Assembly: GCA_015350385.1 (NCBI GenBank)
Contig: WNKI01000003.1
Span: forward strand, 788,592 to 852,591
Reading direction: 5' to 3'
Length of the DNA stretch: 64,000 nucleotides
Origin: Aculops lycopersici
Lineage: Eukaryota > Arthropoda > Arachnida > Trombidiformes > Eriophyidae
In this document: piece after piece, positions 10,189 through 21,297 of the stretch
Position numbering within the stretch: the stretch's first letter is position 1
Layout of the letters: every line of letters starts with the position of its first letter
Translations under genes and position numbers: made by a program
Notes under the pieces: model-generated
The model's input: the letters and a program-made list of their open reading frames with translations, nothing else
What the model was told of the DNA's origin: nothing
The model's database searches: none

Positions 10189-12900
10189 ATGAACCCACCC
10201 AATGAGCAGAATATTAAATTAGACCAGTCTCACCATCAGTATTTGCAGCAGCAGCAACAACATCAGGAGAAATCTTGCGAATTTTTAGGCGGAAATACTA
10301 TATATAAATCCAAGTCGTCTGACGTAGTGATAGAAAACAATGAACAACCTAATAACAAGAGCCGACCAATCTCATTTAATCCACAACACCAAGTGATCGA
10401 TCCAAATCCACCGGGAGATTTTACGGTCATTTGGCACAACCTCACCTACAAGGTTGATCTGAGGCCATGGTATTCAAAGCTCAAGGAAAGTTGTTGCCAA
10501 AGATCTACAGGAAGAACGAATGGCGAAAATGGTAGTGGTGCGATAACAGTAACCGGCAATGTTGTCAATAGCTCGTCATCGACGGGCTCGCAATCAAGTA
10601 GCGTAACTGACAGTAGTAAAGAACGAACAATTCTAAACAATATTTGTGGTGATGCAAAATCAGGCCAGCTGACAGGTATATTGGGTCCAAGTGGCGCTGG
10701 TAAATCAACACTTTTGAGCTGTTTATTTCAGAATAGAACCGATGGAACATCGGGCCAAATCCTGGTTGATAGAAAGGTTAAGGGTAAATTAAAAGTCTGT
10801 TTTATACCACAACATGATTATTTAAATGAGTGGTTGACTGTCCGCGAAGATTTGATATTTGTATCAAGACTAAAATCTGCGGGAATCACCCACCTGAAAG
10901 GTCGAGAATCAGGCACCTCATCCCCGACCGATGAACAGAGTCAATTTGAGAATAGCTCATATGCAAGACAAAATGGTAATGGGGTGAGATCAATGTTGAT
11001 TGATCATGAAGCGAACGCCTCGAGAGTCGCTGATCTATTAGGTTTAGGCCAATGTTTGGATGTTAAGATAAAAAATATCTCAGGTGGCCAAAAGAAGAGG
11101 TTATCCATTGCGAGAGAGCTAATGTCCAAACCGGATGTGCTGATTCTAGACGAACCAACCACAGGTCTGGACTCCTTGACCTGTTACAAGACTATGGTTG
11201 TCCTTCGAGACCTCGCGCAACTATCAACCCACCCGATGGCTGTTATCGTGACTATCCATCAGCCGCCGCGTTCAGTGTTCAATCTATTTGACAAGACTTA
11301 TGTTATTTCTCGAAGAGGACGAATAATCTTCGACGACAACCCTAAGAAAGTTGTGGACATTCTTGATAAGGTAACACGACTACGAATGCCGGTAGCAAAT
11401 TATAACCCAGCCTCATTTTTGATTGAAATTGCATCTGATGAATCTCAGGTCAATGTAGTCGATTCGTTAATTAATCATCAGCGACAAAAATTTTATGAGA
11501 AATTTGAACCAACGTACCTGAAAGGATTGATGAGACGCGGAAAGTTGAGTAACACCATCAGCCAAAATTGGAGCTTTTGCGCCATGAAAGATGAGAGTGA
11601 TACATTTAGCGCTAGATCTTCATATGAAATACAAAATAATCACGATCAAAGGCCAAATGAGCCCTCTAGATCGATGGTTGAAACGCCCTCAAGAGAAACT
11701 CCTGCTACGATAACTAGAAGAGCCATAGATAAATCAGACACTAGTGATTATTTCATCAGCTATCAGCTTAAGAATTGTCTATCAAGCCACTCGACGAGCA
11801 CATTGCAATCATTCCGCCACGTTTTCATCCTAACACATAGATCTTGGCTTTCTGTTATACGAAATCCATCCTTAACAAGGTCCCGATTTATCTTCCATAC
11901 CATGTTACCATTGGTGATGCTACTAATCTACGGAAATGGCTCGGGTAAGGTCAACAACTGTCCAAAGTTGGAGCATGAACTAGATATTGGCAAGATGACT
12001 CAAGGATTGAAAGATGGAATAGTCGCAAAAAATGTCGATGAAGTCATAGTAGGGGCCCAAAATATAACCTTCTTTTTCATGCTCTTGTACGGATTTGGAA
12101 TCAATATTATCTCATGCACGGCATCATTCTACCCTCTAACTATGAACATGTTCAAGAAGGAAACCATCAATGGACTTTACAAACCTGGACCCTATTTCGT
12201 CGGTCAAATGTTAGCAGAGCTACCTCTCGAGATATTATTCCCCTCGACAAGCGCTCTACTTTCCTATTACTTGTCCGGTCAACAACCTTCTTACTTAGAA
12301 TGGAGGATGATTGCGGTTGCATTTGTAACATTCATGACATGTTATACAATCCACGCCTTTGGCTTGCTTTGCGGCGCACTATTCATCAATGATGTCAACC
12401 TAGCGGTTGTTGTTGGCCAAGCAATTCTATTTCCGTTCGTAATGTTGTCTGGCTTCCTCATCCGTCCGGAGCGCATGCCAAATTGGATGCTCTACATGTC
12501 CTATACCAGTCTGTTCCGGTTAGGTCTCTTTGGAATCACAGCGGCCAGGTACGGATTTAACTTATGTGATTGTGATGAGGAGGCTCTGGAGGAAGGCGTT
12601 GGGTTTAAAGGAATGCCACCTAATGTAAAGCACGTATTGGACTACATGTTTCCAAAGAACGGGACGGACAGCTTTACTCCGTCAGAGATATTTGATGCGC
12701 TAGGCGACCGGTTTGTGAAGGCACAAACATTTGCTTTGGACATTAAGAGTTGCGATGATGTCAAACCGTATACGATGACATTTTTCAATGTGGAAGATAG
12801 CGATCTCTTATTTAGTGTAACAGTATTGTTTGTGATTATCTGTGTTTTGAAGTTTACCACATTCTCAATCATGAAATCCTTTCCGCATCGCATCAACTGA
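10189..12900 (+). CDS. ABC transporter, subfamily G half transporter
   Basis: 903 residues from ATG 10189 in a single exon. N-terminal Q-rich region (1-75), then a nucleotide-binding domain opening with FTVIWHNLTYKVD. Walker A is GPSGAGKST (166-174), the Q-loop FIPQHDYLNEWLTVRE (about 205-220), ABC signature ISGGQ (297-301), Walker B VLILDE (317-322) followed by PTTGLDS, and the H-loop histidine at 357 in TIHQPP. A serine-rich linker separates this from an ABC2-type membrane domain (about 550-900) with six predicted helices and a Cys-rich extracellular loop (GFNLCDCDEE). The NBD-then-TMD order and half size are those of ABCG (white/ABCG1-type) transporters, which dimerise and export lipids, sterols or pigments. 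All ATPase motifs look intact. The insert of about 50 Ser/Gly residues at 105-145 before Walker A is longer than usual. Substrate unknown. AATAAA at 12930-12935 follows. Confidence 0.93.
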   Translation: MNPPNEQNIKLDQSHHQYLQQQQQHQEKSCEFLGGNTIYKSKSSDVVIENNEQPNNKSRPISFNPQHQVIDPNPPGDFTVIWHNLTYKVDLRPWYSKLKESCCQRSTGRTNGENGSGAITVTGNVVNSSSSTGSQSSSVTDSSKERTILNNICGDAKSGQLTGILGPSGAGKSTLLSCLFQNRTDGTSGQILVDRKVKGKLKVCFIPQHDYLNEWLTVREDLIFVSRLKSAGITHLKGRESGTSSPTDEQSQFENSSYARQNGNGVRSMLIDHEANASRVADLLGLGQCLDVKIKNISGGQKKRLSIARELMSKPDVLILDEPTTGLDSLTCYKTMVVLRDLAQLSTHPMAVIVTIHQPPRSVFNLFDKTYVISRRGRIIFDDNPKKVVDILDKVTRLRMPVANYNPASFLIEIASDESQVNVVDSLINHQRQKFYEKFEPTYLKGLMRRGKLSNTISQNWSFCAMKDESDTFSARSSYEIQNNHDQRPNEPSRSMVETPSRETPATITRRAIDKSDTSDYFISYQLKNCLSSHSTSTLQSFRHVFILTHRSWLSVIRNPSLTRSRFIFHTMLPLVMLLIYGNGSGKVNNCPKLEHELDIGKMTQGLKDGIVAKNVDEVIVGAQNITFFFMLLYGFGINIISCTASFYPLTMNMFKKETINGLYKPGPYFVGQMLAELPLEILFPSTSALLSYYLSGQQPSYLEWRMIAVAFVTFMTCYTIHAFGLLCGALFINDVNLAVVVGQAILFPFVMLSGFLIRPERMPNWMLYMSYTSLFRLGLFGITAARYGFNLCDCDEEALEEGVGFKGMPPNVKHVLDYMFPKNGTDSFTPSEIFDALGDRFVKAQTFALDIKSCDDVKPYTMTFFNVEDSDLLFSVTVLFVIICVLKFTTFSIMKSFPHRIN

Positions 12901-13340
12901 ATCGAACTGAACTGCGAATCGCATGAACGAATAAATATTTTGATAATATCAATTCAGTCAAGTATTTCGGTCTCGAAGCCGGAAACCAATTAGTATCTCA
13001 ATCGTAAAATGCTTGTTGAGTTACTCTCGATCGAATAACAGATAAGTCAGTCCTACCGGCGTTGTCTTGGTACATGTAACATGAACCTGTTACTCTGCGT
13101 CGTATGATTTCGGGACAGCAAGGCGCTACTGCCAGAAAACCCGATCCAAGTTTTTTAACCTGCTCACGTGTTCATCTGCAGGAAAAAAGTCTTGACTCCA
13201 TGCTGCGCTTTTGTGCAACAATAACAAACACGGCGCTTTTTGCGGATTACTTCATTTATTTTTCGGGCTTACATGATTAAAGGCCCCAGAACATTATCTT
13301 AAGATCATGTCTTATTTTAGTATAATCTCCCAATTAAGCA
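12901..13340. other. Intergenic spacer between ABCG and UPF2 genes
   Basis: Contains the ABCG polyadenylation signal (12930-12935) and presumably the UPF2 promoter. No reading frame or structured element was recognised. Confidence 0.5.
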
Positions 13341-16211
13341 ATGGATAATGAGCTCGCTATTTTGGAGCACTATATTGAGGAAACCCGGTCTCGCATTGAG
13401 GCCCGGCGCCGGCTAAGGGAATCAAATCAACAGGAGAATATTGAATATCCAGAGGAAACTTCATTGAATAATCTAGATTCATCGATCAAGAAAAACTCTG
13501 CATTTGTCAAGAGGCTCAAGGTCTATAGTGAGAGTCAGAGGACACAAATTTTCGATGAGATCGGTAGATTAAATTTGACTAAATTCATCTCGGAGGTTGT
13601 TGGGTCCATCATCGAGGCCAAGTTGAAGTTGAGCGATGTACCATCTGTGATTGAAATCTGTTCTAAATTGAACCAAACCTACAAAGATTTCAGTGGCCAC
13701 CTAATAGATCAATATTCGAAATATTTCCCGACTGTAAAAAGAAAACCAAATATTGATTCACCATCACTTATTAAATCCGGCACCCATCATCTAGTTTCCT
13801 ATTCAGCTTCGCCATCACACTCATCTAATTTAACCCTGAAGGGCCAAGTCAGAAATGTTCCAGACAACATTAACTTGAATCCATCGAAGATCAGAGTGGA
13901 CTTGAGGCTATTTACCGAATTCATTGTTTCTGGTATAGTTCCGCTCAAAGAAAGTTTTCCAATCCTGGTAAATCTTCTATGTTATTTGATGGTCTATGAT
14001 AAGAATAGCCATCAAAATGCAAGTGCCATATTAACATTCTGCAAGGGTTTTGGGGACGAGTTTGCCGGTATTGTGCCACCAAGGATGCAAAAACTTGCAG
14101 CTCAGTGCGAGAAAGAGATTCCGACAAGTGGTCTGATTCCAGCGAAGCGTCAAGTATTGTTGAGAAATTATATACGAGAATACTATCAATCATTATTGAA
14201 ACATTTAAATGACCTACACGATGAACTTGCCAATATTATCGCGCGAAATCAGAAGATATGCAAATCAAAGGTGGAGTTGACTAAAGAATCGAGGGAGATA
14301 GTTGAGGTTAAAAGAGTTGAATATCAGAAAAGTCTCAATGTTGTCGGGCAGCTTGGAGATTTGCTAGGCGAGGAATCACCACCTGCTCTAGATATTGATA
14401 ATGCAACAGACGACTTCATTAGTGGCGATTTAGAATTCGATATGCTAGTCGACACCTCTTCACCTAACAACTTCATTTGGGATGATGAGGGGACCAAGAA
14501 TTTCTACGAAGATTTACCTGATCTCAAAGCTATGTTCCCTAATCTAGTTGAGCGAGTAGCTGCTCCCAAAAAAGTCGAAGGTGTCAAAGAAGATGGCGCT
14601 CGCAGAGAATCCAGTGAAAGAAAATCCGACGAATCATCCACCATCCCAAGCCTGGATTCACTAAACAAGAACGGCAACGATGAAGACGACGACTCTGACA
14701 AAACAATTGGTTGCTCGTCCTCTGAAAGCAGCAGTAACGAGGCTGAAGTCAACGACTCGAGCAAGTCTTCCTCGATGGTCATGAGGCAGGATATTGCCAA
14801 TCGAGTTCAACCTGACCAATATTATGTCAAGCTATCTAACTGTGTTAATAGAGACATGATTGATAATGCGGCAATTGATTTTATCAAATTCTTCAACACG
14901 AAATTTGGTCGCCGAAAGCTTATCAAGACCCTATTCAATGTTCAAAGAACTCGCCTGGATCTTCTACCTTTTTTCGCTAGACTGACAGCATCCATCTATC
15001 GTTATGTCCCGAGCGTAGGCAATGAATTGGTCTCTTTATTGAAGTCCGACTTCAAGAGTTTGTTTAAGAAGAAGGATCAAATCAATATTGAGAGCAAAGT
15101 CAAGAATGTGAGATTCATAGGTGAGCTTGTCAAGTTCAATTTGTATTCGAAATCCGAAGCATTGTATTGTTTGAAGATACTCCTCTCTGATTTTACACAT
15201 CACCACATTGAGATGACCTGCAACATGCTGGAAACTTGTGGCCGATACCTATACAAATCACCGGATTCTCATCATCAATTGCGTCTACTGTTGGAACAGA
15301 TGATGAGAAAGAAACTCTTGTTATCGGTTGATTCCAAATATGTGACCATGATTGAAAATGCCTACTACTTCACAAACCCACCTGAGGTAACACGCCAACT
15401 CGTTGAGGAGCCGCCAATCCAGCTTTATGTTAGATATTTGTTATATGAATGCCTGAGCCGTTCGACTATCGACAAGGTTCTAACACAGCTCAAGAAATTA
15501 GATTGGCACGATAGACAATTGGCTAAATTTGTGATCAATTGTATGATTGAGGCATATCATGTTAAATTCTACAACATCCGCTATCTAGCGGCACTATTAT
15601 CGTCGCTAAACAAAGATCATCAGTGGATTTCGATTGCAGTTGTAGATGGAGTTGTGGAGGATATACTACTGATGCTTGAAATCAATGAGCTGCAATTTAA
15701 TCAGAGAAGAATACCAATGATACGTTATTTTGGAGAGCTTTACAATTATAGACTATCGGACTCGTCGTTAGTTTTCAAGGTACTTTACTCACTCATCACC
15801 TATGCGATACACTATCCGAACGCAGAACAAAATTTGGCACAGATTCCTATGTCCAAACTGGACCCACCCGACAACCTGTTCAGAGTTAAGCTGGTTTGCG
15901 ACCTCCTGGACACTTGTGGTCAATACTTGAATAGTGGACCAGAGAAGAAGAAACTAGACTGTTACCTATTGTTCTTTCAAAGATATTATTGGCTCAAGAA
16001 GCACATTTACATGTTGCACCCTTACTGTATGGTCAAGAGTGGAAACCAGTTTCCAGCTTCGGTTGAGTTCATGTATAACGATGCTATACACAACCTAAGA
16101 CCGAAGTTCAAGATGGCCTATTCCTATGAGGAGGCAACTCAGGCAGTCCAGGGTTTTATTAACAGTTTGAATGGGACACAACGAAACCATCAACAATCTG
16201 CTAGAAGATGA
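13341..16211 (+). CDS. Upf2: Regulator of nonsense transcripts 2 (UPF2/NMD2), short form without UPF1-binding tail
   Basis: 956 residues from ATG 13341, single exon. The N-terminus (DNELAILEHYIEETRSRIEA) and three helical-repeat MIF4G regions are recognisable at about 80-340, 495-680 and 695-890, separated by an acidic/Ser linker (about 420-490). The third repeat includes the family signature LLDTCGQYLNSGPEKKKLDCYLLFFQRYYW. UPF2 is the nonsense-mediated decay scaffold that links UPF3 at exon junction complexes, through MIF4G-3, to UPF1. Animal UPF2 is normally about 1,200 residues, with a long acidic stretch and a C-terminal UPF1-binding region after MIF4G-3. Here the frame stops about 40 residues after the conserved LRPKFKMAYSYEEA segment, and AATAAA signals follow at 16243-16248 and 16330-16335, so the tail appears to be absent rather than on another nearby exon. 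Confidence 0.92.
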   Translation: MDNELAILEHYIEETRSRIEARRRLRESNQQENIEYPEETSLNNLDSSIKKNSAFVKRLKVYSESQRTQIFDEIGRLNLTKFISEVVGSIIEAKLKLSDVPSVIEICSKLNQTYKDFSGHLIDQYSKYFPTVKRKPNIDSPSLIKSGTHHLVSYSASPSHSSNLTLKGQVRNVPDNINLNPSKIRVDLRLFTEFIVSGIVPLKESFPILVNLLCYLMVYDKNSHQNASAILTFCKGFGDEFAGIVPPRMQKLAAQCEKEIPTSGLIPAKRQVLLRNYIREYYQSLLKHLNDLHDELANIIARNQKICKSKVELTKESREIVEVKRVEYQKSLNVVGQLGDLLGEESPPALDIDNATDDFISGDLEFDMLVDTSSPNNFIWDDEGTKNFYEDLPDLKAMFPNLVERVAAPKKVEGVKEDGARRESSERKSDESSTIPSLDSLNKNGNDEDDDSDKTIGCSSSESSSNEAEVNDSSKSSSMVMRQDIANRVQPDQYYVKLSNCVNRDMIDNAAIDFIKFFNTKFGRRKLIKTLFNVQRTRLDLLPFFARLTASIYRYVPSVGNELVSLLKSDFKSLFKKKDQINIESKVKNVRFIGELVKFNLYSKSEALYCLKILLSDFTHHHIEMTCNMLETCGRYLYKSPDSHHQLRLLLEQMMRKKLLLSVDSKYVTMIENAYYFTNPPEVTRQLVEEPPIQLYVRYLLYECLSRSTIDKVLTQLKKLDWHDRQLAKFVINCMIEAYHVKFYNIRYLAALLSSLNKDHQWISIAVVDGVVEDILLMLEINELQFNQRRIPMIRYFGELYNYRLSDSSLVFKVLYSLITYAIHYPNAEQNLAQIPMSKLDPPDNLFRVKLVCDLLDTCGQYLNSGPEKKKLDCYLLFFQRYYWLKKHIYMLHPYCMVKSGNQFPASVEFMYNDAIHNLRPKFKMAYSYEEATQAVQGFINSLNGTQRNHQQSARR

Positions 16212-16816
16212 ATGATCGAAGATGGATGTTGGTGCTGATGTTAATAAAATAGAGAATCGTGGGGGATTATAGTGACCGCCGGACTGGTGTCTGGATTAGT
16301 ACAAAACAATGTAAAACATAGAACTCACAAATAAACTATCTCTCAATTAGTGGCGACGTGTGCAAGCTGATTTAATAGTTATTTTGTGACTGTTCAATTT
16401 ATTTATTAGGAGGGCTCGCTTATTTAAACTCTTCACACTTGTGATCATTAAGAGTGGCTGGCTCGTGCCATCACTCTATCAATTACAATGTCGGAGGTTA
16501 GAACTTTAAAAGTTCCTTGTTTACTTTAGGTAGTGGTAGTATTACAATACTTCTTTCTCTTTTTCTTCCTCTTTATGCTAGTATTAATCGTGACACGTTT
16601 GATTTGGGTGACCACTAGGACAAAGCAATGCCAATTGTTGATGGCGGTTGATAGTTATTTATATGATTACCACCACTGTTCAAGTGTATTTGATATTAGT
16701 ATGATGATTACTGATCATGCTGTTTTCCAGTGAATCTCCAAGGGTCAACGTCTGAGACCATCTAAGAATAAGAGCTTTAATCCAACTTTTTTCACCCTTG
16801 AAGCAGGAGCATCGTC
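16212..16816. other. Convergent 3' regions of UPF2 and DM-domain gene A
   Basis: Two UPF2 polyadenylation signals (16243-16248, 16330-16335) and, for the minus-strand DM gene, ATTAAA (TTTAAT at 16776-16781 on +). No additional dsx-type 3' exon could be recognised here. Confidence 0.5.
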
Positions 16817-18226
16817 TTATAATGAAGTTGACGTAGATGTTGGAGCCGCCGAGTTGGTGGCCGGTGTCGGAGTTGGTGGCGACACTTGTAAATGATTGTT
16901 GGTGCTTGTTGTGGTTGTGGTGTTGTTTGTGGTGCCACCCCCGCCAGCCAGGAGATGGTAAGGATTTGGATTGTGGTTATGCGGTAGAAACGGATGATGC
17001 ATAAAGGGTGGCAAGAGATGCGGAAGGAACATTGAATTTGCCGCGCTGTTTGCTTGTAGCAATTCATCGAATGAACTCTTAGCTTGGCTAATCAAACTTC
17101 GAATTTTCTTGTGGTCAAATTGTTCAGCCTTTAGCCAGGCATATATGGCCAGTGACCCATATGAGCGGTCAATTTCATCAACTAGATTTATTTTCTCGCG
17201 TATGCTTGTTACTGGTTGGTTTGGAGGCGTTGTTGCACCTGCCGACGAGTGGCTTGCGGCACCATTGATCATTGCAGATGAAGTGGCAATCGATGGCACA
17301 CTTCTACTACCATTTGGACTACTCAAGTTGGTCCCTGAGTTGTTTGGAGAGAATGCAGCCGCCAAACTAGCTGACGAGTGACCAGCTGCTAAGCTGGCGG
17401 CAGCCGCGGCGTGCGACAACAGGGGATTTGGATAATCTAATAGGTGGAGTGCAGCGGATCCGGCTGGGCCAAATGGCAAATTATTGGCCAAACTGACCTG
17501 CCCATTAACTCCGTTGCTTGTCGATGGACTTGGAAGGTTGCGATGCTGGTGCCGATTCAGATTGTCAGTGCTATTGTGCTGCTGTTGTTGTTGATGATGA
17601 TGATGTTGTTGTTGTTGGTGGTGATGGTGGTGGTTAAGATTCAGGTACAGGTGGGCGGCCGCGGAAACCAGCGGGTGCTGATGGTTGTGGTGATTTTGCT
17701 GGTGCAGCGTGTGATGGTGTTGGCTATGGTCCAAGCCTAAAGTTGCTGGTATAGCTGGTGGTGGAAGCCCAGCAAGCTTGGCGGCCAGCTCTGAGGAGCT
17801 CGCACGCGCGACACTTTCGCTTTGAAGTGCAGATAGGTGGTGTAGTTGTTGAGTCACAGTTGGGTTGTGTAAGTCAGCGTGGCTTAGACTTGTTGGGCTG
17901 GACACGTGCATCTGCTTGGCGGACAGACGTTTAGAGGCCGATGAGCCAATGAGTGTCTTTGCAATAAGAGTTGCCGGATCGGAGCTCAGCTCTCGTTTGA
18001 GAACCGGTGGTGATACCTCGATGCGCCTACCACACTCTTCATCTTGTTTCTGGTATCGGCGCAACTTAATTTGAGATGCTGAGACAATTTGTCTACACTC
18101 CACTAGCTTGCACCCCTCGCACTGGCAGTCGCGGTACTCGCAGTGGCGCTTGTGCCCCTTAACCTGGGCGCTTTTACCGTGATTTCTGCACCTGGAGCAG
18201 AATGGATTCCTCTTGGGCTTGTTCAT
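16817..18226 (-). CDS. DM-domain transcription factor A (doublesex-like, DMRT)
   Basis: 469 residues from ATG 18226. The DM domain (about 6-60) has all eight zinc ligands with the spacing of Doublesex: C10, C13, H25, C29 and H16, C34, C36, C39, followed by the basic recognition tail (QIKLRRYQKQDEE). The middle is low complexity: His/Gln runs near 190-225, Ala/Ser-rich, Ser/Thr. At about 342-392 a helical segment (IREKINLVDEIDRSYGSLAI, continuing YAWLKAEQFDHKKIR) resembles the Dsx-type UBA-like dimerisation domain and not the DMA domain of DMRT93B/99B. The tail is His/Asn/Thr-rich. The likely role is sex-specific transcriptional control. The gene appears to be one coding exon; sex-specific alternative 3' exons, normal for insect dsx, are not evident. 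Its first part, with upstream DNA, is duplicated at 27.4-28.2 kb. Confidence 0.85.
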   Translation of the reverse strand: MNKPKRNPFCSRCRNHGKSAQVKGHKRHCEYRDCQCEGCKLVECRQIVSASQIKLRRYQKQDEECGRRIEVSPPVLKRELSSDPATLIAKTLIGSSASKRLSAKQMHVSSPTSLSHADLHNPTVTQQLHHLSALQSESVARASSSELAAKLAGLPPPAIPATLGLDHSQHHHTLHQQNHHNHQHPLVSAAAHLYLNLNHHHHHQQQQHHHHQQQQQHNSTDNLNRHQHRNLPSPSTSNGVNGQVSLANNLPFGPAGSAALHLLDYPNPLLSHAAAAASLAAGHSSASLAAAFSPNNSGTNLSSPNGSRSVPSIATSSAMINGAASHSSAGATTPPNQPVTSIREKINLVDEIDRSYGSLAIYAWLKAEQFDHKKIRSLISQAKSSFDELLQANSAANSMFLPHLLPPFMHHPFLPHNHNPNPYHLLAGGGGTTNNTTTTTSTNNHLQVSPPTPTPATNSAAPTSTSTSL

Positions 18227-18704
18227 AGTGTTTTCGAATTAAAATGATACTTTACCTTCCGGTCCAATAAATGGATTGATTGTTGTGTCCCTCTTTGGAC
18301 TTCTTAACCATTGACTGTTCCACAAGTTGCGGTTAAATTAACGGTGGTGCGCGCGCTTTTTCACGTGCTTCTCTCTCTCTCTTTCTCTCGCTCTCTCGTT
18401 CTCTCTTTCTCTCGTTCTCTCTTTCTCTCTTTCTCTCTCTCTCTCTCTTTCTCTCTTTCTGTCTGTCTGTCTGTCGATTTCTCCGGGAACTCAAACTTCA
18501 ACTAATTGGAACTAAAAACAACAAACTCAAACCCGCACATCCAAATGATTGCTAAATGGCGCATGTTGCTTGTTCACTTTGAATGTCGACAGAGGAATAC
18601 GCAACGCGAACTTATTATGAGCATTCGGTCTCGCCGTTGTTCGCGCAGCACTCGGCCAAAAATCCACCGCTCGCTCGCTCGCTCGCCTAATGCTAGCCTA
18701 TTCG
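17925..18704. repeat. Segmental duplication, copy A (DM exon start plus upstream DNA)
   Basis: This block of about 780 bp matches 27450-28210 almost base for base in the same orientation, in the DM-domain coding part and equally in the non-coding upstream part, including the CT tract and the GTCTGTCTGTCTGTCGATTT stretch. The similar conservation of coding and non-coding parts indicates a recent duplication. Similarity fades into different sequence at both ends. Confidence 0.9.
18369..18474. repeat. CT-rich microsatellite upstream of DM gene A
   Basis: CT/CTTT tract ending in a (GTCT)n run. The homologous tract in copy B (27893-27972) is shorter, showing length change since the duplication. 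Confidence 0.85.
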
Positions 18705-20566
18705 CTATTGCTATTTCTTGATACTCTCCACTTCGTTTGATATTCAGTCTTTTCCCTTCTCTTTGTCTTTGTCTCTGTCTTCCACTCGTTGCTGCTGTCG
18801 CTTGAAATTAGTGCTACCAAAATTTTAATTCACCTTCTTGAGCGTAAATCTTTTTTCTCTTTCTCTCTCAATCTTGAGTTTGATTGTATGCGCCCACTAG
18901 ATGCACTCTAAGAGGTCTCTGTCTCAGTCTCTAAAACTCAGCAAGCTCAAGGTGCTAGCGTGCTGTATGCGATGTCGCGAAATCTCAGTTTGGGTTGGTC
19001 GGCATCAGTTGGCGGTGGTTTAGGTTGGATCTAGGAGCACAAGTGTGGTGCTGTTGTTGGTGTCGGTATCAGTGGTGGTGGTGGTGTTGGTTGCGGTTGT
19101 GGCGGTAGTTGTTGTCGCTGTGACATTTGCGGCCAGACTAAACACTGCAAATTGGATACATAATAACAAAAGTAGCAACAAAATGAAGAGTGTACGAGTG
19201 TTCGTTATCTCGATCTTGCCGTCGTAGTCGTCGTTGCAGTCGTGGTTGTAGCGTTTATCGGTTCAGTCGCGCTAATGTGTTGAGAGTGCGCGTCTGTGTT
19301 GTGGGCGCGAGGAACCGGCTAATGCTTTTGCATTGGCAGCAGCAGCAGCGGCGGCGGTGGTAGCAATCGGGACGCTAAGAAGCGAGCGACGCGCACCAAT
19401 GTAGCTCTCGGGCGGTCGAAAGCTTCAGGCAAAGTCGGCGCCTAGGAAGAGAGAGAGACTAACATGCGCATTGAGGGAAATTCACTCGCATTGGCTCGGT
19501 TGTTGCGGCTGCTGCATCAGCGTTGTCGTGGTCGTGCTCGTCGTTGCAGAGTCGGGAAGTGGAAGGCAGCAGCAACAGTAACACTGGCGTCGTATTGCCT
19601 TTGTGCCTCGAGCTTCGAGCCTTAGTTAGTACTGTCGCTGCTGCTGCTGCTCTTGTTAGGCAGACGACGAGTCGGAGTTGAAGTTTCGAGTTGAATCCTG
19701 CAAGAGTCTGCAAATGCGAGTTGCAACTTGTGAGCGCCTAGTTGTCGCCACCCACAGAGACGCAGCCAGCAAGCAGACAAAAAAAGAGTCTCGTTTCGCA
19801 ACTCGCTAGAGTTTTACTGCCTGCCCCTGCTTTTGTGCTCTGCAAGCGAGCAGAGGGAGTTTCGGTCGCATCGCTCGGTTGGCCTGCCGCGAGTAGAACC
19901 CGAGTTGAGAAACCAAGATCCCAACTGACCGACTGGTTTGTCGCTGGTGTTTTGCTCGCTGAGCGAGAGCGACCTGCAGTTTCGTTTTGCTTCCCCTCGT
20001 CAACTCTCATTGAGCGCAACAGGCAGACAGATCGAGGCCTCCGAGTCTAGCGGGCGCCAGTGACTCAAGCGCAACTCTTTTTCCGACTCACCAAAGCGAG
20101 TTTCTTTGTCAGCGACGCGCACCATGCTCTTCCTCGCCTTTTTCAACAGACGCGACGAATTTTCCAACAAAATCAGCAGCAGTAGCAGCGAGAGCGACAA
20201 ACTTGACTTGTGCACAGGCGCAGAAACGAAACGCGAGCGAACTTTTGAGAGTTTTGCTCTTGTTAGGCTCGAGTTGAGGGGAGCAAAGCGAGCGAGAGAG
20301 AAAAGTTCGCTGAGCTAGCGAACTGTTGCCGCGATTGCAGCGAGCGCAACAGTTCGCTCGCTGCAATGGCGATTTGCAGCTGTGCGCCGCCCCAACAAAG
20401 AAAACCACGACTGCACGCAAAGCGGCGGCGAACTCTGCAAGGCGATAAGTTCGTAACAGTCTCTGTTGTCTTTCTCTTATCTTGACTGATACAACAAACT
20501 AATATTGTGCCGGTAACAAGGCAGTTGCAATGGCGCTGGCCGATGAATGGAAGCGACAACAGAGAC

Positions 20567-20569
<3 letters not shown>

Positions 20570-20605
<36 letters not shown>
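20570..20605. repeat. (GA)n microsatellite
   Basis: About 18 uninterrupted GA units. Such tracts can bind GAGA-type factors in arthropods, but no function can be claimed. Confidence 0.9.
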
Positions 20606-20606
<1 letters not shown>

Positions 20607-21052
20607 GCAACGCCGCCGCATGGGCCATTTCCAAGTAACTGGTCGCCGCCGCCATTGGTGAGTTTGTTGAGCCCAAAACGTTCGAGTGGGCGACTGAGTG
20701 GCTGTCGCACATTTGCGACACTTCTATCAACGAGAGCGACGAGACTCACTTGGTTGGTCGCTCGACTATCCAAGTGAAGGGTTGGGGCTCGAGTGAGCGA
20801 GCGAATGAACGAACGAACGGATGGCTGCGGCACACACATGTCAGCCATTGGGATAGAGGCAGCGAACTTTGGTGCAGTTGCTGGTGCCAACAGTCGACTA
20901 GACGGCGACGACTACTGCAACAAGTACGCGCTAAGCGAACATCTGCATGCGCCGTCGTTGTCACTGACGGGCATGTCGCCCGAATTTGTTTGCTCTTTGG
21001 CGCGACACTTGTATTTAGAATTCAGTCCAGTGTTGCGTTAAGCTTTTCAACA

Positions 21053-21084
21053 AACTAGTCCCCGGCTCAACCGAGGACTAGTTC
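21053..21084. repeat. Imperfect hairpin around ACTAGTCC words
   Basis: Arms AACTAGTCCCCGG and CCGAGGACTAGTT pair at 12 of 13 positions across a six-base loop; a third ACTAGTCCCCG lies just downstream at about 21094. Possibly a fragment of a small inverted-repeat element. Confidence 0.5.
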
Positions 21085-21297
21085 TAGCGCCACTAGTCCC
21101 CGACAAGCACACTAGGCTAGCACATACATGTAATGTGTTGGTGACGCACTGCGAATAAGGACTGTACTTTCTTTGCATTCGCGCCAGCGTGTAAATTTGC
21201 TCGGCATTCCGATCAAGCCAAAAAGCCTCGGTGGCGGCTCACTAGTTGCACGCAACCAATTTGGCTGTGGCGGTGGCCGTAACAAAAACTCCGCCCA

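Noticed and set aside
16817..18226. Assignment of DM gene A to the DMRT93B/99B (DMA-domain) class
   Set aside because: No DMA domain follows the DM domain; the only conserved-looking C-terminal helix segment resembles the Dsx dimerisation domain.
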